Source: Paracoccaceae bacterium
GTDB lineage: Bacteria; Pseudomonadota; Alphaproteobacteria; Rhodobacterales; Rhodobacteraceae
Assembly: GCA_003551745.1 (NCBI GenBank)
Contig: PUNI01000286.1
Span: 1 to 28,996, forward strand
Reading direction: 5' to 3'
Length of the DNA: 28,996 bases
Shown here: positions 9,025 to 16,563 of the stretch, piece after piece
Numbering within the stretch: the stretch's first letter is position 1
How the letters are laid out: each line of letters starts with the position of its first letter
Program-made: the position numbers and the translations under genes
Notes under the pieces: model-generated
Databases searched by the model: none
The model's input: the letters and a program-made list of their open reading frames with translations, nothing else
Told to the model about the DNA's origin: nothing

Positions 9025-10011
9025 ATGTGGGCGATCACCGGCGGCAGCGGCTTCATCGGCAGCCAGCTGGCCGGCCATATCGCGCGGCATCAGATCCCCT
9101 TCGCGATCCTCGACAAGCGCGACAGCCCGCTCTTTCCCGAGCGGGTGCGGCGGGTCGACATCTGCGACCGCGACGCGCTGCGGGCGGTGCTCGACGGCGA
9201 TGTGATCGTGCATCTGGCGGCGGAACACCGCGACGATGTGCGCCCGCTCGGGCGCTACGCGGAGGTCAACGTTGGCGGCACCGAGACTGTCGCCCGGATC
9301 GCCCGCGAGAAGGGCATCGACCGGATCGTGTTCACAAGCTCCGTCGCCGTCTACGGATTCGCGCCTCCGGGCACCGGCGAGGCGGGCGCGATCCGTCCCT
9401 TCAACGAGTACGGGCGCACCAAGTTCGCCGCCGAGGAGGTGCTGCGCGCCTGGCAGGCCGAGGCGCCGGAGCGACGGGCGCTGACCATCCTGCGCCCGAC
9501 CGTGGTGTTCGGCCCGGGAAACCGCGGCAATGTCTACAACCTGGTCGACTTCATCCGCTCGGGCCGCTTCGTGATGGTCGGCGACGGCCGCAACCGCAAG
9601 TCGATGGCCTATGTCGAGAATGTCGCGGCCTTCCTGCACCATGCCGCCGGCTTCGGGCCCGGGCTGCGGGTCTTCAACTATGTGGACCTGCCCGATCTGA
9701 CCATGAACGAGCTTGTGGGCCGTGTGCGGCTGCGGCTGCGCGGCAAGGCCGGCGTCGGGCCGCGCCTGCCGCGCTGGCTGGGGCTTGGCATCGGGCATCT
9801 GGCCGACGGGGTGGCGGCCCTGACCGGCCGCAGGCTGCCGATCAGCGCAGTGCGCGTGCGCAAGTTCACCGCCACCACGCGCTTTGCCAGCGCCGCACAT
9901 GACGTGGCGGGCTTCGAGGCGCCGAAGACGCTGGCCGAGGGGCTCGACCTCACGCTGGAGCGCGACTTCCTGACCCCGGATCCCGCGGCGCCGGTCTTCT
10001 TCACCGAATAG
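9025..10011 (+). CDS. NAD-dependent epimerase/dehydratase family protein
   Basis: This 328-residue extended SDR has TGGSGFIG (residues 5-12) for NAD(P) binding, IVHLAAEHRDD (61-71), a catalytic-Ser region FTSSVAVYG (103-111), and Tyr129-x3-Lys133 in NEYGRTK. RPTVVFGPGNRGNVYNL (around 153-169) is the usual epimerase substrate loop. The C-terminal region is less typical than in GalE, so the exact sugar change (epimerase, dehydratase or reductase) cannot be assigned. It starts 3 bases after the preceding stop and is the last gene of the polysaccharide operon; 183 bases follow before the next coding start. Confidence 0.87.
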   Translation: MWAITGGSGFIGSQLAGHIARHQIPFAILDKRDSPLFPERVRRVDICDRDALRAVLDGDVIVHLAAEHRDDVRPLGRYAEVNVGGTETVARIAREKGIDRIVFTSSVAVYGFAPPGTGEAGAIRPFNEYGRTKFAAEEVLRAWQAEAPERRALTILRPTVVFGPGNRGNVYNLVDFIRSGRFVMVGDGRNRKSMAYVENVAAFLHHAAGFGPGLRVFNYVDLPDLTMNELVGRVRLRLRGKAGVGPRLPRWLGLGIGHLADGVAALTGRRLPISAVRVRKFTATTRFASAAHDVAGFEAPKTLAEGLDLTLERDFLTPDPAAPVFFTE

Positions 10012-10090
10012 CCGCGCCGCCCGGACCGACCCTTCCTGCCATGCCCGCCAGACCGGCGTGCACGACGCCCCGCGCCAGTGATCCGCCCGC

Positions 10091-10123
10091 GACCCGGCTG
10101 TGACCCGGCCGTGACCCGACCCT
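10091..10123 (+). repeat. Three tandem copies of an 11-base unit
   Basis: The units are GACCCGGCTGT, GACCCGGCCGT and GACCCGACCCT, end to end. They lie in the 183-base gap between the polysaccharide operon and the SLC13-type gene (10012-10194). I see no convincing terminator or promoter in the rest of that gap. The repeat may be a protein-binding element or simple GC-rich slippage. Confidence 0.55.
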
Positions 10124-10183
10124 GCCTTGCCGAATCGCGCGTGGAGGTCTTGGGTCGGCGGAGGGGCGCGATCCCCTGCGACC

Positions 10184-10188
10184 GGAGG
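10184..10188 (+). promoter_or_regulatory. Ribosome binding site that decides a TTG start
   Basis: GGAGG lies 6 bases before TTG 10195. It favours this start over the in-frame GTG codons at 10078 and 10141, which would add a Pro/Arg-rich, non-membrane leader unlike the family. Confidence 0.7.
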
Positions 10189-10194
10189 CAGCCG

Positions 10195-12063
10195 TTGACC
10201 GTCGAGCAGGGACTGATCCTGGGCCTTCTGGCGGCCACGCTGGGGCTCTTCCTGTGGGGCCGCTGGCGCCACGACGTGGTCGCGCTGACGGCGCTGCTGT
10301 CGGGCGTCGTCCTCGGGCTGGTGCCGGGGGAGGCGGCGTTTTCCGGCTTCGGGCATCCGGCCGTCATCACCGTGGCCTGTGTTCTGGTGCTGAGCCGGGG
10401 GTTGCAGACCTCCGGGGCCGTCGATCTTCTGGCGCGCACGGTTCTTCCCAGCGCGTCAGGGCGCTTTGGCGCGATGGCCATGCTCACGGCACTGGGAGCC
10501 TGCCTGTCAGCCTTCATGAACAATGTCGGCGCGCTGGCGCTGCTGATGCCGGTCGCGGTGCAGCAAGCCGGCCGGCTGGGGCTCACCAACGGCCAGATGC
10601 TGATGCCTCTGGCCTTCGGAACCATCCTGGGCGGGATGACCACCCTGGTGGGCACGCCGCCGAACCTGATCGTCTCGGGGTTTCGCGAGAGTGCCGGGCT
10701 GGGCGCCTTCGGGATGTTCGCCTTCACCCCGGTCGGCCTCTCGGTCGCCGCCGCGGGCGTCGCGTTCATCGTGCTCCTGGGCTGGCGGCTGGTGCCGATT
10801 CGCCGTGCCGGAAGCGGCGAGTCCTTCGAGACCGCGGCCTATCTGACCGAGGTGCGCGTGCCGGAGAAGAGCAAGGTCGACGGGATGACCCTGCGCGCCT
10901 TCGAGGATGCGCTGGAGAACGCCGAGGCGCAGGCGGTGGCGCTGATCCGCAACGACGTGCGGCTGACCGCGCCCCATGGCGGCCGGCTGCTGCGCAGCGG
11001 CGACATCCTGGTGCTGGAAGCCGATGTGGAGGGGCTGGCCGAGGCGCTGGCCCGGCTCGACCTGAAGCTGGAAGAGGACAGGGCAGGCGAAAAGGAGGCC
11101 GTCGCAGAGGACGAGACCGCGCCTGCGTCCGACGGGAAGACGGAGGGGAAGGCCGAGGAGGATGACGGCGCGGACAAGCGGAAGAACGAGCAGAAGCGGA
11201 AGGACGAGGAGGTCGTGCTGCGCGAACTGGCGATCCTGCCCGGATCGGCCCTCTCGGGCCGGTCGGCGACCGAGTTGCTTCTGCGCACGCGCTACGGGCT
11301 GAACCTTCTGGCCGTATCGCGCGAGGGGCGGCGGCCGAAGGGGCGGCTGCGGCGGATCCGGCTGCGCGTCGGCGATGTCCTGCTCATGCAGGGGCCGGAG
11401 GACGTTCTGAACGATTTCGCCATCGAGACCGGCTGCGTGCCCCTGGCCGAGCGGTCCCTGCGTCTGCCCGACCGGCGCAGCGCGGTGCTGTCGGTGGCCA
11501 TTCTCGGCGGGGCGATCCTGATCGCCACGCTGGGCTTGCTGCCCACGCCGGTCGCATTCGCCCTCGGGGTCCTCGCGTCCATGCTCTTGCGCACGGTGCC
11601 GCCGCGATCCGTCTATACGGCCATCGACTGGCCGGTGATCGTTCTGCTGGCCGCGCTGCTGCCGGTGGCCGGCGCGATGGAGACGACCGGCGCGGCCGAC
11701 CTTGTCTCGGGTCTTCTGGTCGCGAATGTCGCGCAGGGCAACGCGATCGTCGCCCTCGGCGTCATCATGGTCGTCACCATGTTCCTGTCCGACCTGATGA
11801 ACAATGCCGCCACCGCCGCCGTCATGTGCCCGATCGCGCTCGGTCTTGCCGCGACGCTCGGCGTGGCGGCCGACCCGTTCCTGATGGCCGTGGCGATCGG
11901 CGCCTCCTGCGCCTTCCTCACCCCGATCGGCCACCAGAACAACACGCTGATCCTGGGGCCGGGCGGCTTCTCCTTCGCCGATTACTGGCGGCTCGGACTG
12001 CCGCTCGAGGTGCTGGTGGTCGCCGTCAGCCTGCCCCTGCTTCTGGTGGTCTGGCCCCTGTGA
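10195..12063 (+). CDS. SLC13/DASS-type permease with two TrkA-C (RCK-C) domains
   Basis: From TTG 10195 the product is about 622 residues. Two membrane halves flank a cytoplasmic insert, the layout of the bacterial SLC13 family with RCK-C domains (CitMHS/ArsB superfamily). The first half has SAFMNNVGALALLMP and VGTPPNLIVSGF, the second LSDLMNNAATAAVMCP and LTPIGHQNNT: the paired NN and Pro-rich re-entrant signatures of sodium-coupled anion carriers. The insert has two RCK-C-like units (about residues 215-290 and 340-415) joined by a Lys/Glu/Asp-rich linker (about 293-339). Substrate is unclear: a di- or tricarboxylate, sulfate or another anion is possible. It has its own leader and is probably transcribed apart from the polysaccharide operon. 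Confidence 0.87.
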   Translation: MTVEQGLILGLLAATLGLFLWGRWRHDVVALTALLSGVVLGLVPGEAAFSGFGHPAVITVACVLVLSRGLQTSGAVDLLARTVLPSASGRFGAMAMLTALGACLSAFMNNVGALALLMPVAVQQAGRLGLTNGQMLMPLAFGTILGGMTTLVGTPPNLIVSGFRESAGLGAFGMFAFTPVGLSVAAAGVAFIVLLGWRLVPIRRAGSGESFETAAYLTEVRVPEKSKVDGMTLRAFEDALENAEAQAVALIRNDVRLTAPHGGRLLRSGDILVLEADVEGLAEALARLDLKLEEDRAGEKEAVAEDETAPASDGKTEGKAEEDDGADKRKNEQKRKDEEVVLRELAILPGSALSGRSATELLLRTRYGLNLLAVSREGRRPKGRLRRIRLRVGDVLLMQGPEDVLNDFAIETGCVPLAERSLRLPDRRSAVLSVAILGGAILIATLGLLPTPVAFALGVLASMLLRTVPPRSVYTAIDWPVIVLLAALLPVAGAMETTGAADLVSGLLVANVAQGNAIVALGVIMVVTMFLSDLMNNAATAAVMCPIALGLAATLGVAADPFLMAVAIGASCAFLTPIGHQNNTLILGPGGFSFADYWRLGLPLEVLVVAVSLPLLLVVWPL

Positions 12064-12139
12064 GGCGGCAATGAGCGGCCCTCATGGCACCTTCGGCGGC
12101 CCCCGGTCCATGCCGGGCGCCATCCGTGACCGGCCCGAA

Positions 12140-12176
12140 GGCCCTGCCCCGCGCGGCCTCGACGGTGGTCAGGGCC
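12140..12176. terminator. Possible shared terminator hairpin between convergent genes
   Basis: GGCCCTG (12140-12146) and CAGGGCC (12170-12176) are a perfect 7-base inverted repeat with a 23-base loop. They lie in the 125-base gap where the SLC13-type gene (+) and the stress gene (-) converge. There is no T-run on either side and the loop is long, so this is a weak call. Confidence 0.25.
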
Positions 12177-12188
12177 AATCGCGACGGA

Positions 12189-12473
12189 TCAGAAGCGTTT
12201 GGCCGCGTTGCGGAAGCCTTCGGCGATGCTGTCCCAGGCCGAGGTGAAGCTCTTCTGCATGTCGTCCCAGGCCTTCTCGCCGGCGTCGCGGACTTCGCGC
12301 AGCTTCTCTTCCGCCCGATCGCGCTGCTCCCGCATCTCCTTGAGCTGGGCGTCATAGCGAATGCGCGCGTCGGCCTCGGCCTCTCGCGCCCTGGCCTGCA
12401 TCTTGTCGATCTCGGCGTTCCACTCGTCGATGTTCGCCTTGACCTTGTCGATATAGGCTTGCCGGTCTGCCAT
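12189..12473 (-). CDS. sll1863-family coiled-coil stress response protein
   Basis: A 94-residue, highly charged helical protein. It starts MADRQAYIDKVKANIDEWN, has a continuous heptad-like stretch through the middle (KMQARAREAEADARIRYDA, KEMREQRDRAEEKL), and ends with WDSIAEGFRNAAKRF. I recognise this layout from small bacterial proteins annotated as sll1863 family stress response proteins, whose biochemical role is poorly known. No signal peptide or membrane segment is seen, so it is likely cytosolic. The ATG at 12473 (read leftwards) is fixed by a strong GGAGGAGG at 12479-12486. The frame continues upstream to 12611, but without similar support. It is divergent from the AIG2-like gene. Confidence 0.85.
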   Translation of the reverse strand: MADRQAYIDKVKANIDEWNAEIDKMQARAREAEADARIRYDAQLKEMREQRDRAEEKLREVRDAGEKAWDDMQKSFTSAWDSIAEGFRNAAKRF

Positions 12474-12503
12474 CGCATCCTCCTCCCAGGCGGTTGAGAC
12501 GAA

Positions 12504-12513
12504 ATCACGTGAT
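12504..12513. promoter_or_regulatory. Palindrome ATCACGTGAT in a divergent promoter region
   Basis: This perfect 10-base palindrome sits in the 124-base space between the divergent stress gene and AIG2-like gene, about 30 bases upstream of the stress-gene ATG. Its place suits an operator. No regulator is identified, and a chance occurrence is possible. Confidence 0.3.
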
Positions 12514-12597
12514 CCTATGTGGAGACCCGCACGGGGCGCTGCAACCGGTTTGTGGCGCCTCAGTCTTGCAAGGGAGACACGGAGCGAAGGTATCGCA

Positions 12598-13128
12598 ATG
12601 GATGGCAGCAACCCCCGGAAGACGGAGCAGGCGACAGGCCGGGCGCCGCAGTCGCCACGAGCGCGTCATCGGCGTCTGGCCACCCGGGTCTGGTTGCCAA
12701 GCCTTCTGGCCTGCGTGGCCGCAGCCATGGTCGTGGTGCGAGAACTGCCGTTCTTTCTGCCCGATCTGCCCGCTGCGGCGCCGGAGGTGCCCGAGGACAG
12801 GCAGCTCGTCTTCGGCTATGCCACGCTGGCCAACCCGCTGATCCGCACCCTGGTGACCGGTCGGTGGCAGCCGTCCTCGCCCGCCACGCTCGAGAGCATG
12901 GAGCGGGTCGGGCGCAATCTCTTCCCGGTGCCCGCCGGCGAGGTCGAGGGACGGGTCTTCAGCGTCGGCCCGCAGGAGCTGCGCCGTCTCGACCGGTTCG
13001 AGGAGACCGGGCTGCGCTATGACCGCGACCTTGTCCGGCTCACGGACGGACGCGAGGCCTGGGTCTACCGGATGATCCCCGTCCCGGAACTGGACGTCGC
13101 GCTGCACGCGCAGCGCGCCGTCCGCTAA
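12598..13128 (+). CDS. Membrane-anchored AIG2/gamma-glutamylcyclotransferase-like protein
   Basis: A 176-residue protein with a basic N-terminus, one membrane segment (about residues 32-48) and a C-terminal GGCT-like fold. LVFGYATLANPLI (70-82) occupies the position of the family's YGTLxxG substrate loop. VEGRVFSVGPQELRRLDRFE (116-135) ends with the region of the catalytic Glu (probably Glu135), followed by YDRDLVRL. Family members act on gamma-glutamyl peptides or other gamma-glutamyl amines. Here the loop reads YATL rather than YGTL, so activity is not certain. The ATG at 12598 follows GAAGG with a 7-base spacer. An N-terminal anchor is unusual for the family. The stop overlaps that of the converging channel gene by 4 bases. 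Confidence 0.75.
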   Translation: MDGSNPRKTEQATGRAPQSPRARHRRLATRVWLPSLLACVAAAMVVVRELPFFLPDLPAAAPEVPEDRQLVFGYATLANPLIRTLVTGRWQPSSPATLESMERVGRNLFPVPAGEVEGRVFSVGPQELRRLDRFEETGLRYDRDLVRLTDGREAWVYRMIPVPELDVALHAQRAVR

Positions 13129-13895
13129 TCGGCGCCGCCGGTTTCGATTCGCAGGGTGCGGCCGCAATGCTTGCAGTGGACCGCATCGGGATCGTGCCGG
13201 TTCAGCCCGCAGTCCAAGCAGCGATGGCTGATCTTCGGTGGCACGAAGATCGCCCGGGCGAGCCGGAAGAAGAGGGCCACGCCGATCACCATCATCGCCA
13301 CCGACAGAAGCTTGCCGGCGGGGCTGATAGGCGTGATGTCGCCGTATCCGGTCGTGGTGAGTGTGGCCACGGTGAAGTAGAGCGCGTCGACATATCCCGC
13401 GAAGCCGGGCTCGGCGTCGAAGAGCAGCACGAAGACCATCGACGTCGCCACGAATATGAACACGAACAGATCGACGGCCGCGATGATGGTATGCTCGTGG
13501 TCGCGGAAGAAGGCGGTGTCGCGGCGCAGGTCGCGCAGCACGCGGTAGGAATGGATCAGCCGCAGCGCCCGCAGGACCTTCAGGAAGGCGAGGTTCACCC
13601 CGAACAGCGGCTCGGCGATGATCGACAGCAGCACCACGATATCGGCCAGCGTGTAGGCCTGCCGCAGCATCTTCCAGCGATCGGCTGCGATCCAGAACCG
13701 TGCCAGCAGATCGGCCGCGATCACCAGGCCGATCACCGCCTCGGCGGCCAGCAGGACCGGCGTCGGCGCGAGGGGAGCGGTGAGGATGAAGAACAGGATG
13801 GTGGCGACATCGAGCGCCATCAGCCCGTAGCGGAACCGGGCGGCCCGCCGGTCACGACCGGTGTATAGGGCGTCGAGGGTCTTGCGGAAGCTCAT
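13125..13895 (-). CDS. Voltage-gated-type potassium channel with C-terminal zinc ribbon
   Basis: A 256-residue ion transport protein. Helices S1-S3 span about residues 22-98. An S4-like segment with regularly spaced Arg (109, 112, 118, 121) follows, then S5, a pore loop with the potassium filter TTGYGD (181-186), and S6 (about 195-215). After S6 comes a short zinc ribbon with CxxC pairs at 226/229 and 241/244. It should form a tetrameric inner-membrane channel. The ribbon may serve assembly, metal or redox sensing, but nothing in the sequence shows which. The start at 13895 is supported by GGAG five bases upstream. The gene is single and converges on the AIG2-like gene. Confidence 0.9.
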   Translation of the reverse strand: MSFRKTLDALYTGRDRRAARFRYGLMALDVATILFFILTAPLAPTPVLLAAEAVIGLVIAADLLARFWIAADRWKMLRQAYTLADIVVLLSIIAEPLFGVNLAFLKVLRALRLIHSYRVLRDLRRDTAFFRDHEHTIIAAVDLFVFIFVATSMVFVLLFDAEPGFAGYVDALYFTVATLTTTGYGDITPISPAGKLLSVAMMVIGVALFFRLARAIFVPPKISHRCLDCGLNRHDPDAVHCKHCGRTLRIETGGAD

Positions 13896-14023
13896 GCGGG
13901 CTCCGGCCTTTCCAGCAACGCGAACCTAGCGCCTGAGCGCAGCGGCAACCAGCGCCGCGCGCCGGCTGCCCTTGGCCGGGGCCTTGCAATCCGCACCGCG
14001 AGCACTTACTTCCGGTTCAACAT

Positions 14024-14039
14024 ATTCTAATGGAGGAAT
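14024..14039. promoter_or_regulatory. Candidate SqrR/BigR-type operator ATTC-N8-GAAT
   Basis: ATTC at 14024-14027 and GAAT at 14036-14039 are separated by exactly 8 bases. As I recall it, this is the consensus described for the persulfide-responsive repressor SqrR of Rhodobacter capsulatus. The site overlaps the ribosome binding sequence (GGAGG, 14032-14036) of a sulfur-type metallo-hydrolase gene, where a bound repressor would block transcript elongation. Confidence 0.5.
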
Positions 14040-14042
14040 GTG

Positions 14043-14930
14043 ATGTCTGCGACCAACACGCCCTCTCCGGTGGTGCGCGCCTTCTTCGATCGCCCCACGG
14101 GCAGTCTGCAATACGTCTTTCACGACCCCTCGACGATGAAGGGCGCCATCGTCGATCCGGTGTGGAACTTCTATCCCGAGGCCGGCGCGGTCACCACCGA
14201 GAGCGCCGACGAGATCCTCGCCTATGTCCGCGAAGCGGGTATCGAGATCGTCTGGATCCTCGACACGCACCCCCATGCCGACCATTTCTCCTCGGCGCCG
14301 TATCTCGCCGAGAAGCTGGGCGCGCCGCGTGCCATCGGCGCGAAGGTGACGGGGGTGCAGAAGCTCTGGAAGGGCCTCTACAACCTCGGCGACGACTTTC
14401 CCTGCGACGGCAGCCAGTGGGACCGGCTGTTCGCCGAGGACGAGGAGTTCATGGTCGGCGAGATCCCAGTGCGGGTGATGTTCTCGCCTGGCCACACGCT
14501 CGCCTCGATCACCTATGTCGCGGGGGACGCCGCCTTCGTGCACGACACGCTGATGATGCCCGAAAGCGGCACCAGCCGGGCCGATTTTCCCGGCGGCAGC
14601 AGCGAGGTGCTGTGGGCCTCGATCCGCGCGATCCTCGACCTGCCGCCCGACACCCGGCTCTATGTCGGCCACGACTACCCGGCGAACGGGATGGCACCCG
14701 AATACATGGCCACGGTGGCCGAGCACCGTCTGCGCAACCGCCATGTGAAGGACGGCATCTCGAAGGAGGAGTTCATCGCCACCCGCGATGCGCGCGACGC
14801 CACCCTGCCGCTGCCGGCGCGGATGCTGGCCGCGCTGCAGATCAACATCCGCGGCGGCCGGATGCCCGCGCCGGAGGCCGACGGGCACAGCTATCTGAAG
14901 GTCCCGGTCGGCAAGTTCGAGCCGCGCTGA
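14043..14930 (+). CDS. Metallo-beta-lactamase-fold hydrolase, Blh/ETHE1-like (putative persulfide dioxygenase)
   Basis: This 295-residue protein has all MBL-fold metal-site motifs. THPHADH spans 75-81, with His76, His78, Asp80 and His81. His151 is in SPGHT, Asp168 in FVHDTLMMPESG, and His210 in YVGHDYP. The TSRADFPGGSS block after Asp168 is typical of the Blh (beta-lactamase-like hydrolase) and ETHE1 persulfide dioxygenase group, which oxidises glutathione persulfide to sulfite in sulfide detoxification. Blh genes are commonly under BigR/SqrR control, which fits the element overlapping the ribosome site. ATG 14043 is chosen over the adjacent GTG 14040 because it sits 6 bases from GGAGG. No regulator or sulfur permease gene lies beside it. 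Activity is inferred from the family. Confidence 0.85.
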   Translation: MSATNTPSPVVRAFFDRPTGSLQYVFHDPSTMKGAIVDPVWNFYPEAGAVTTESADEILAYVREAGIEIVWILDTHPHADHFSSAPYLAEKLGAPRAIGAKVTGVQKLWKGLYNLGDDFPCDGSQWDRLFAEDEEFMVGEIPVRVMFSPGHTLASITYVAGDAAFVHDTLMMPESGTSRADFPGGSSEVLWASIRAILDLPPDTRLYVGHDYPANGMAPEYMATVAEHRLRNRHVKDGISKEEFIATRDARDATLPLPARMLAALQINIRGGRMPAPEADGHSYLKVPVGKFEPR

Positions 14931-14936
14931 GCAGGC

Positions 14937-16559
14937 TCAGCCCGGCGCGGTGACGCGCCGGGCGAGCACCCCGGTCAGCCAGTCCGGGTCCATCTCGGGC
15001 ACCGACGACAGCAGCAGTTCGGTATAGGGGTGGTGCGGCGGCGCGAAGACCTGCCGCTTCGGGCCCCGCTCCACCACCCGGCCCTGCCGCATCACCACCA
15101 CCTCGTCCGCGATCGCCCGCACCGTGGCGAGGTCGTGGGTGATGAACATGTAGGCGAGCCCCAGTTCGCCCTGCAGGCGGTCGAGCAGCTTAAGGATCCC
15201 CTCCTGCACGATCTGGTCGAGCGCCGAGGTGACCTCGTCGCAGATCACCACCGTGGGCTCGGCGGCCAGCGCCCGGGCGATGCCGACACGCTGTTTCTGT
15301 CCGCCGGAGAGTTCGCCGGGCAACCGGTCGATATAGACGTCGGGCTCCATCTCGATCATGCGCAGAAGCTCACGGACGCGCTCGCGCAGCGCGCGGCCGC
15401 GCAGGCCCAGATACATCTGCGCCGGCCGTCCGATCTGCTCGCGCAGCGGCAGCTTCGGGTTCAGCGCGGTGTCGGCCATCTGATAGATCATCTGCACCCG
15501 GCGCAGCTCGTCGCGGCTGCGGCGCCGGTAGTCCGGCGGCAGCGCCTGCCCCTCCAGTCGCACCTCGCCAGCGGTGGGCGGCAGGAGCCCGGTGATCACC
15601 CGCGCCACGGTGGACTTGCCCGAGCCGCTCTCGCCCACCACCGCAACGGTGCGGCTGGGGGGAATGTCGAAGCGCACATCGCTGAGCACTTCGACGCTGC
15701 CGTAGCTGGCGCTGACCCCCGCCACCGACAGGACCGGCGTGCCCTCCACCGGCGGTCGCTCGGGCCGTTCGAGGCTGCGCACCGCCCACAGCGTGCGGGT
15801 ATAGTCCTGCTTCGGATGCGCGAGCATCATTCGGGTGTCGGCCTCCTCCACCTCGTCGCCCCGGAGCAGAACCTTGATGCGGTCAGCCATCTGGGCGACG
15901 ACGGCGAGGTCATGGGTGATGTAGATCGCCGCGGTGTCGAACTGGGCGACGATATCGCGGATCGCCGCCAGCACCTCGATCTGGGTGGTCACGTCGAGTG
16001 CCGTGGTGGGCTCGTCGAAGACGATCAGATCCGGTCGGCACGCCATGGCCATCGCGGTCATCGCGCGCTGCAACTGGCCGCCAGACACCTGATGGGGATA
16101 GCGGAAGCCGATCTCCCCGGGGTTCGGCAGCTGCATGCGCCGATAGAGCTCCACCGCATCGTGCTCGGCCTGCGCGCGGCGCATCACGCCGTGGACGACG
16201 GGCGCTTCCACATACTGCTCCATCAGCCGGTGCGCCGGGTTGAAGCTCGCCGCCGCCGATTGCGCGACATAGGCGATGCGCTTGCCGCGCAGGCCGCGGC
16301 GCGTTGCTTCCGAGGCGCGCACCAGATCGATCCCGTCGAAGGTGATCGCGCCGCCCGCGATCCGGCAGCCGTCACGCACGAAGCCCATGGCGGCGAGGCC
16401 GAGGGTGGACTTGCCGGCACCCGACTCCCCGATCAGCCCGAGCACCTCGCCCCTGTGCAGGGTCAGGTCGACCCCGTTGATGATGGGCAGCCAGGCATCA
16501 TCGCCCGAGCGGCCCTCGATCCGCACGTCGCGCATCTCCAGGAGCACGGGCTTGGCCAT
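14937..16559 (-). CDS. Fused double ATPase of a Dpp/Opp-type ABC importer
   Basis: A 540-residue protein made of two complete ABC nucleotide-binding domains, equivalent to DppD and DppF joined. Domain 1 has Walker A GESGAGKS (44-51), signature VSGGQLQR (158-165) and Walker B LIVFDE (178-183). Domain 2 has Walker A GESGSGKS (309-316), signature LSGGQKQR (417-424) and Walker B VVICDE (437-442). Each is followed by an H-loop ITHDLA. The C-terminal [12 protein letters not shown] is the usual tail of oligopeptide/dipeptide ATPases. It powers import of the ligand caught by the binding protein of the same operon. Last gene of the operon, 4 bases after the second permease gene; its stop is 6 bases from the convergent Blh-like gene. 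Confidence 0.93.
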   Translation of the reverse strand: MAKPVLLEMRDVRIEGRSGDDAWLPIINGVDLTLHRGEVLGLIGESGAGKSTLGLAAMGFVRDGCRIAGGAITFDGIDLVRASEATRRGLRGKRIAYVAQSAAASFNPAHRLMEQYVEAPVVHGVMRRAQAEHDAVELYRRMQLPNPGEIGFRYPHQVSGGQLQRAMTAMAMACRPDLIVFDEPTTALDVTTQIEVLAAIRDIVAQFDTAAIYITHDLAVVAQMADRIKVLLRGDEVEEADTRMMLAHPKQDYTRTLWAVRSLERPERPPVEGTPVLSVAGVSASYGSVEVLSDVRFDIPPSRTVAVVGESGSGKSTVARVITGLLPPTAGEVRLEGQALPPDYRRRSRDELRRVQMIYQMADTALNPKLPLREQIGRPAQMYLGLRGRALRERVRELLRMIEMEPDVYIDRLPGELSGGQKQRVGIARALAAEPTVVICDEVTSALDQIVQEGILKLLDRLQGELGLAYMFITHDLATVRAIADEVVVMRQGRVVERGPKRQVFAPPHHPYTELLLSSVPEMDPDWLTGVLARRVTAPG

Positions 16560-16563
16560 CGCG

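Noticed and set aside
8035..10356. 773-codon open frame on the minus strand
   Set aside because: It covers three strong plus-strand genes with clear motifs; its composition is shadow-like and it lacks a ribosome site.
14030..14953. 307-codon plus-strand frame overlapping the Blh-like gene
   Set aside because: It is a frame-shifted shadow of the MBL-fold gene, which has all metal ligands in the chosen frame.
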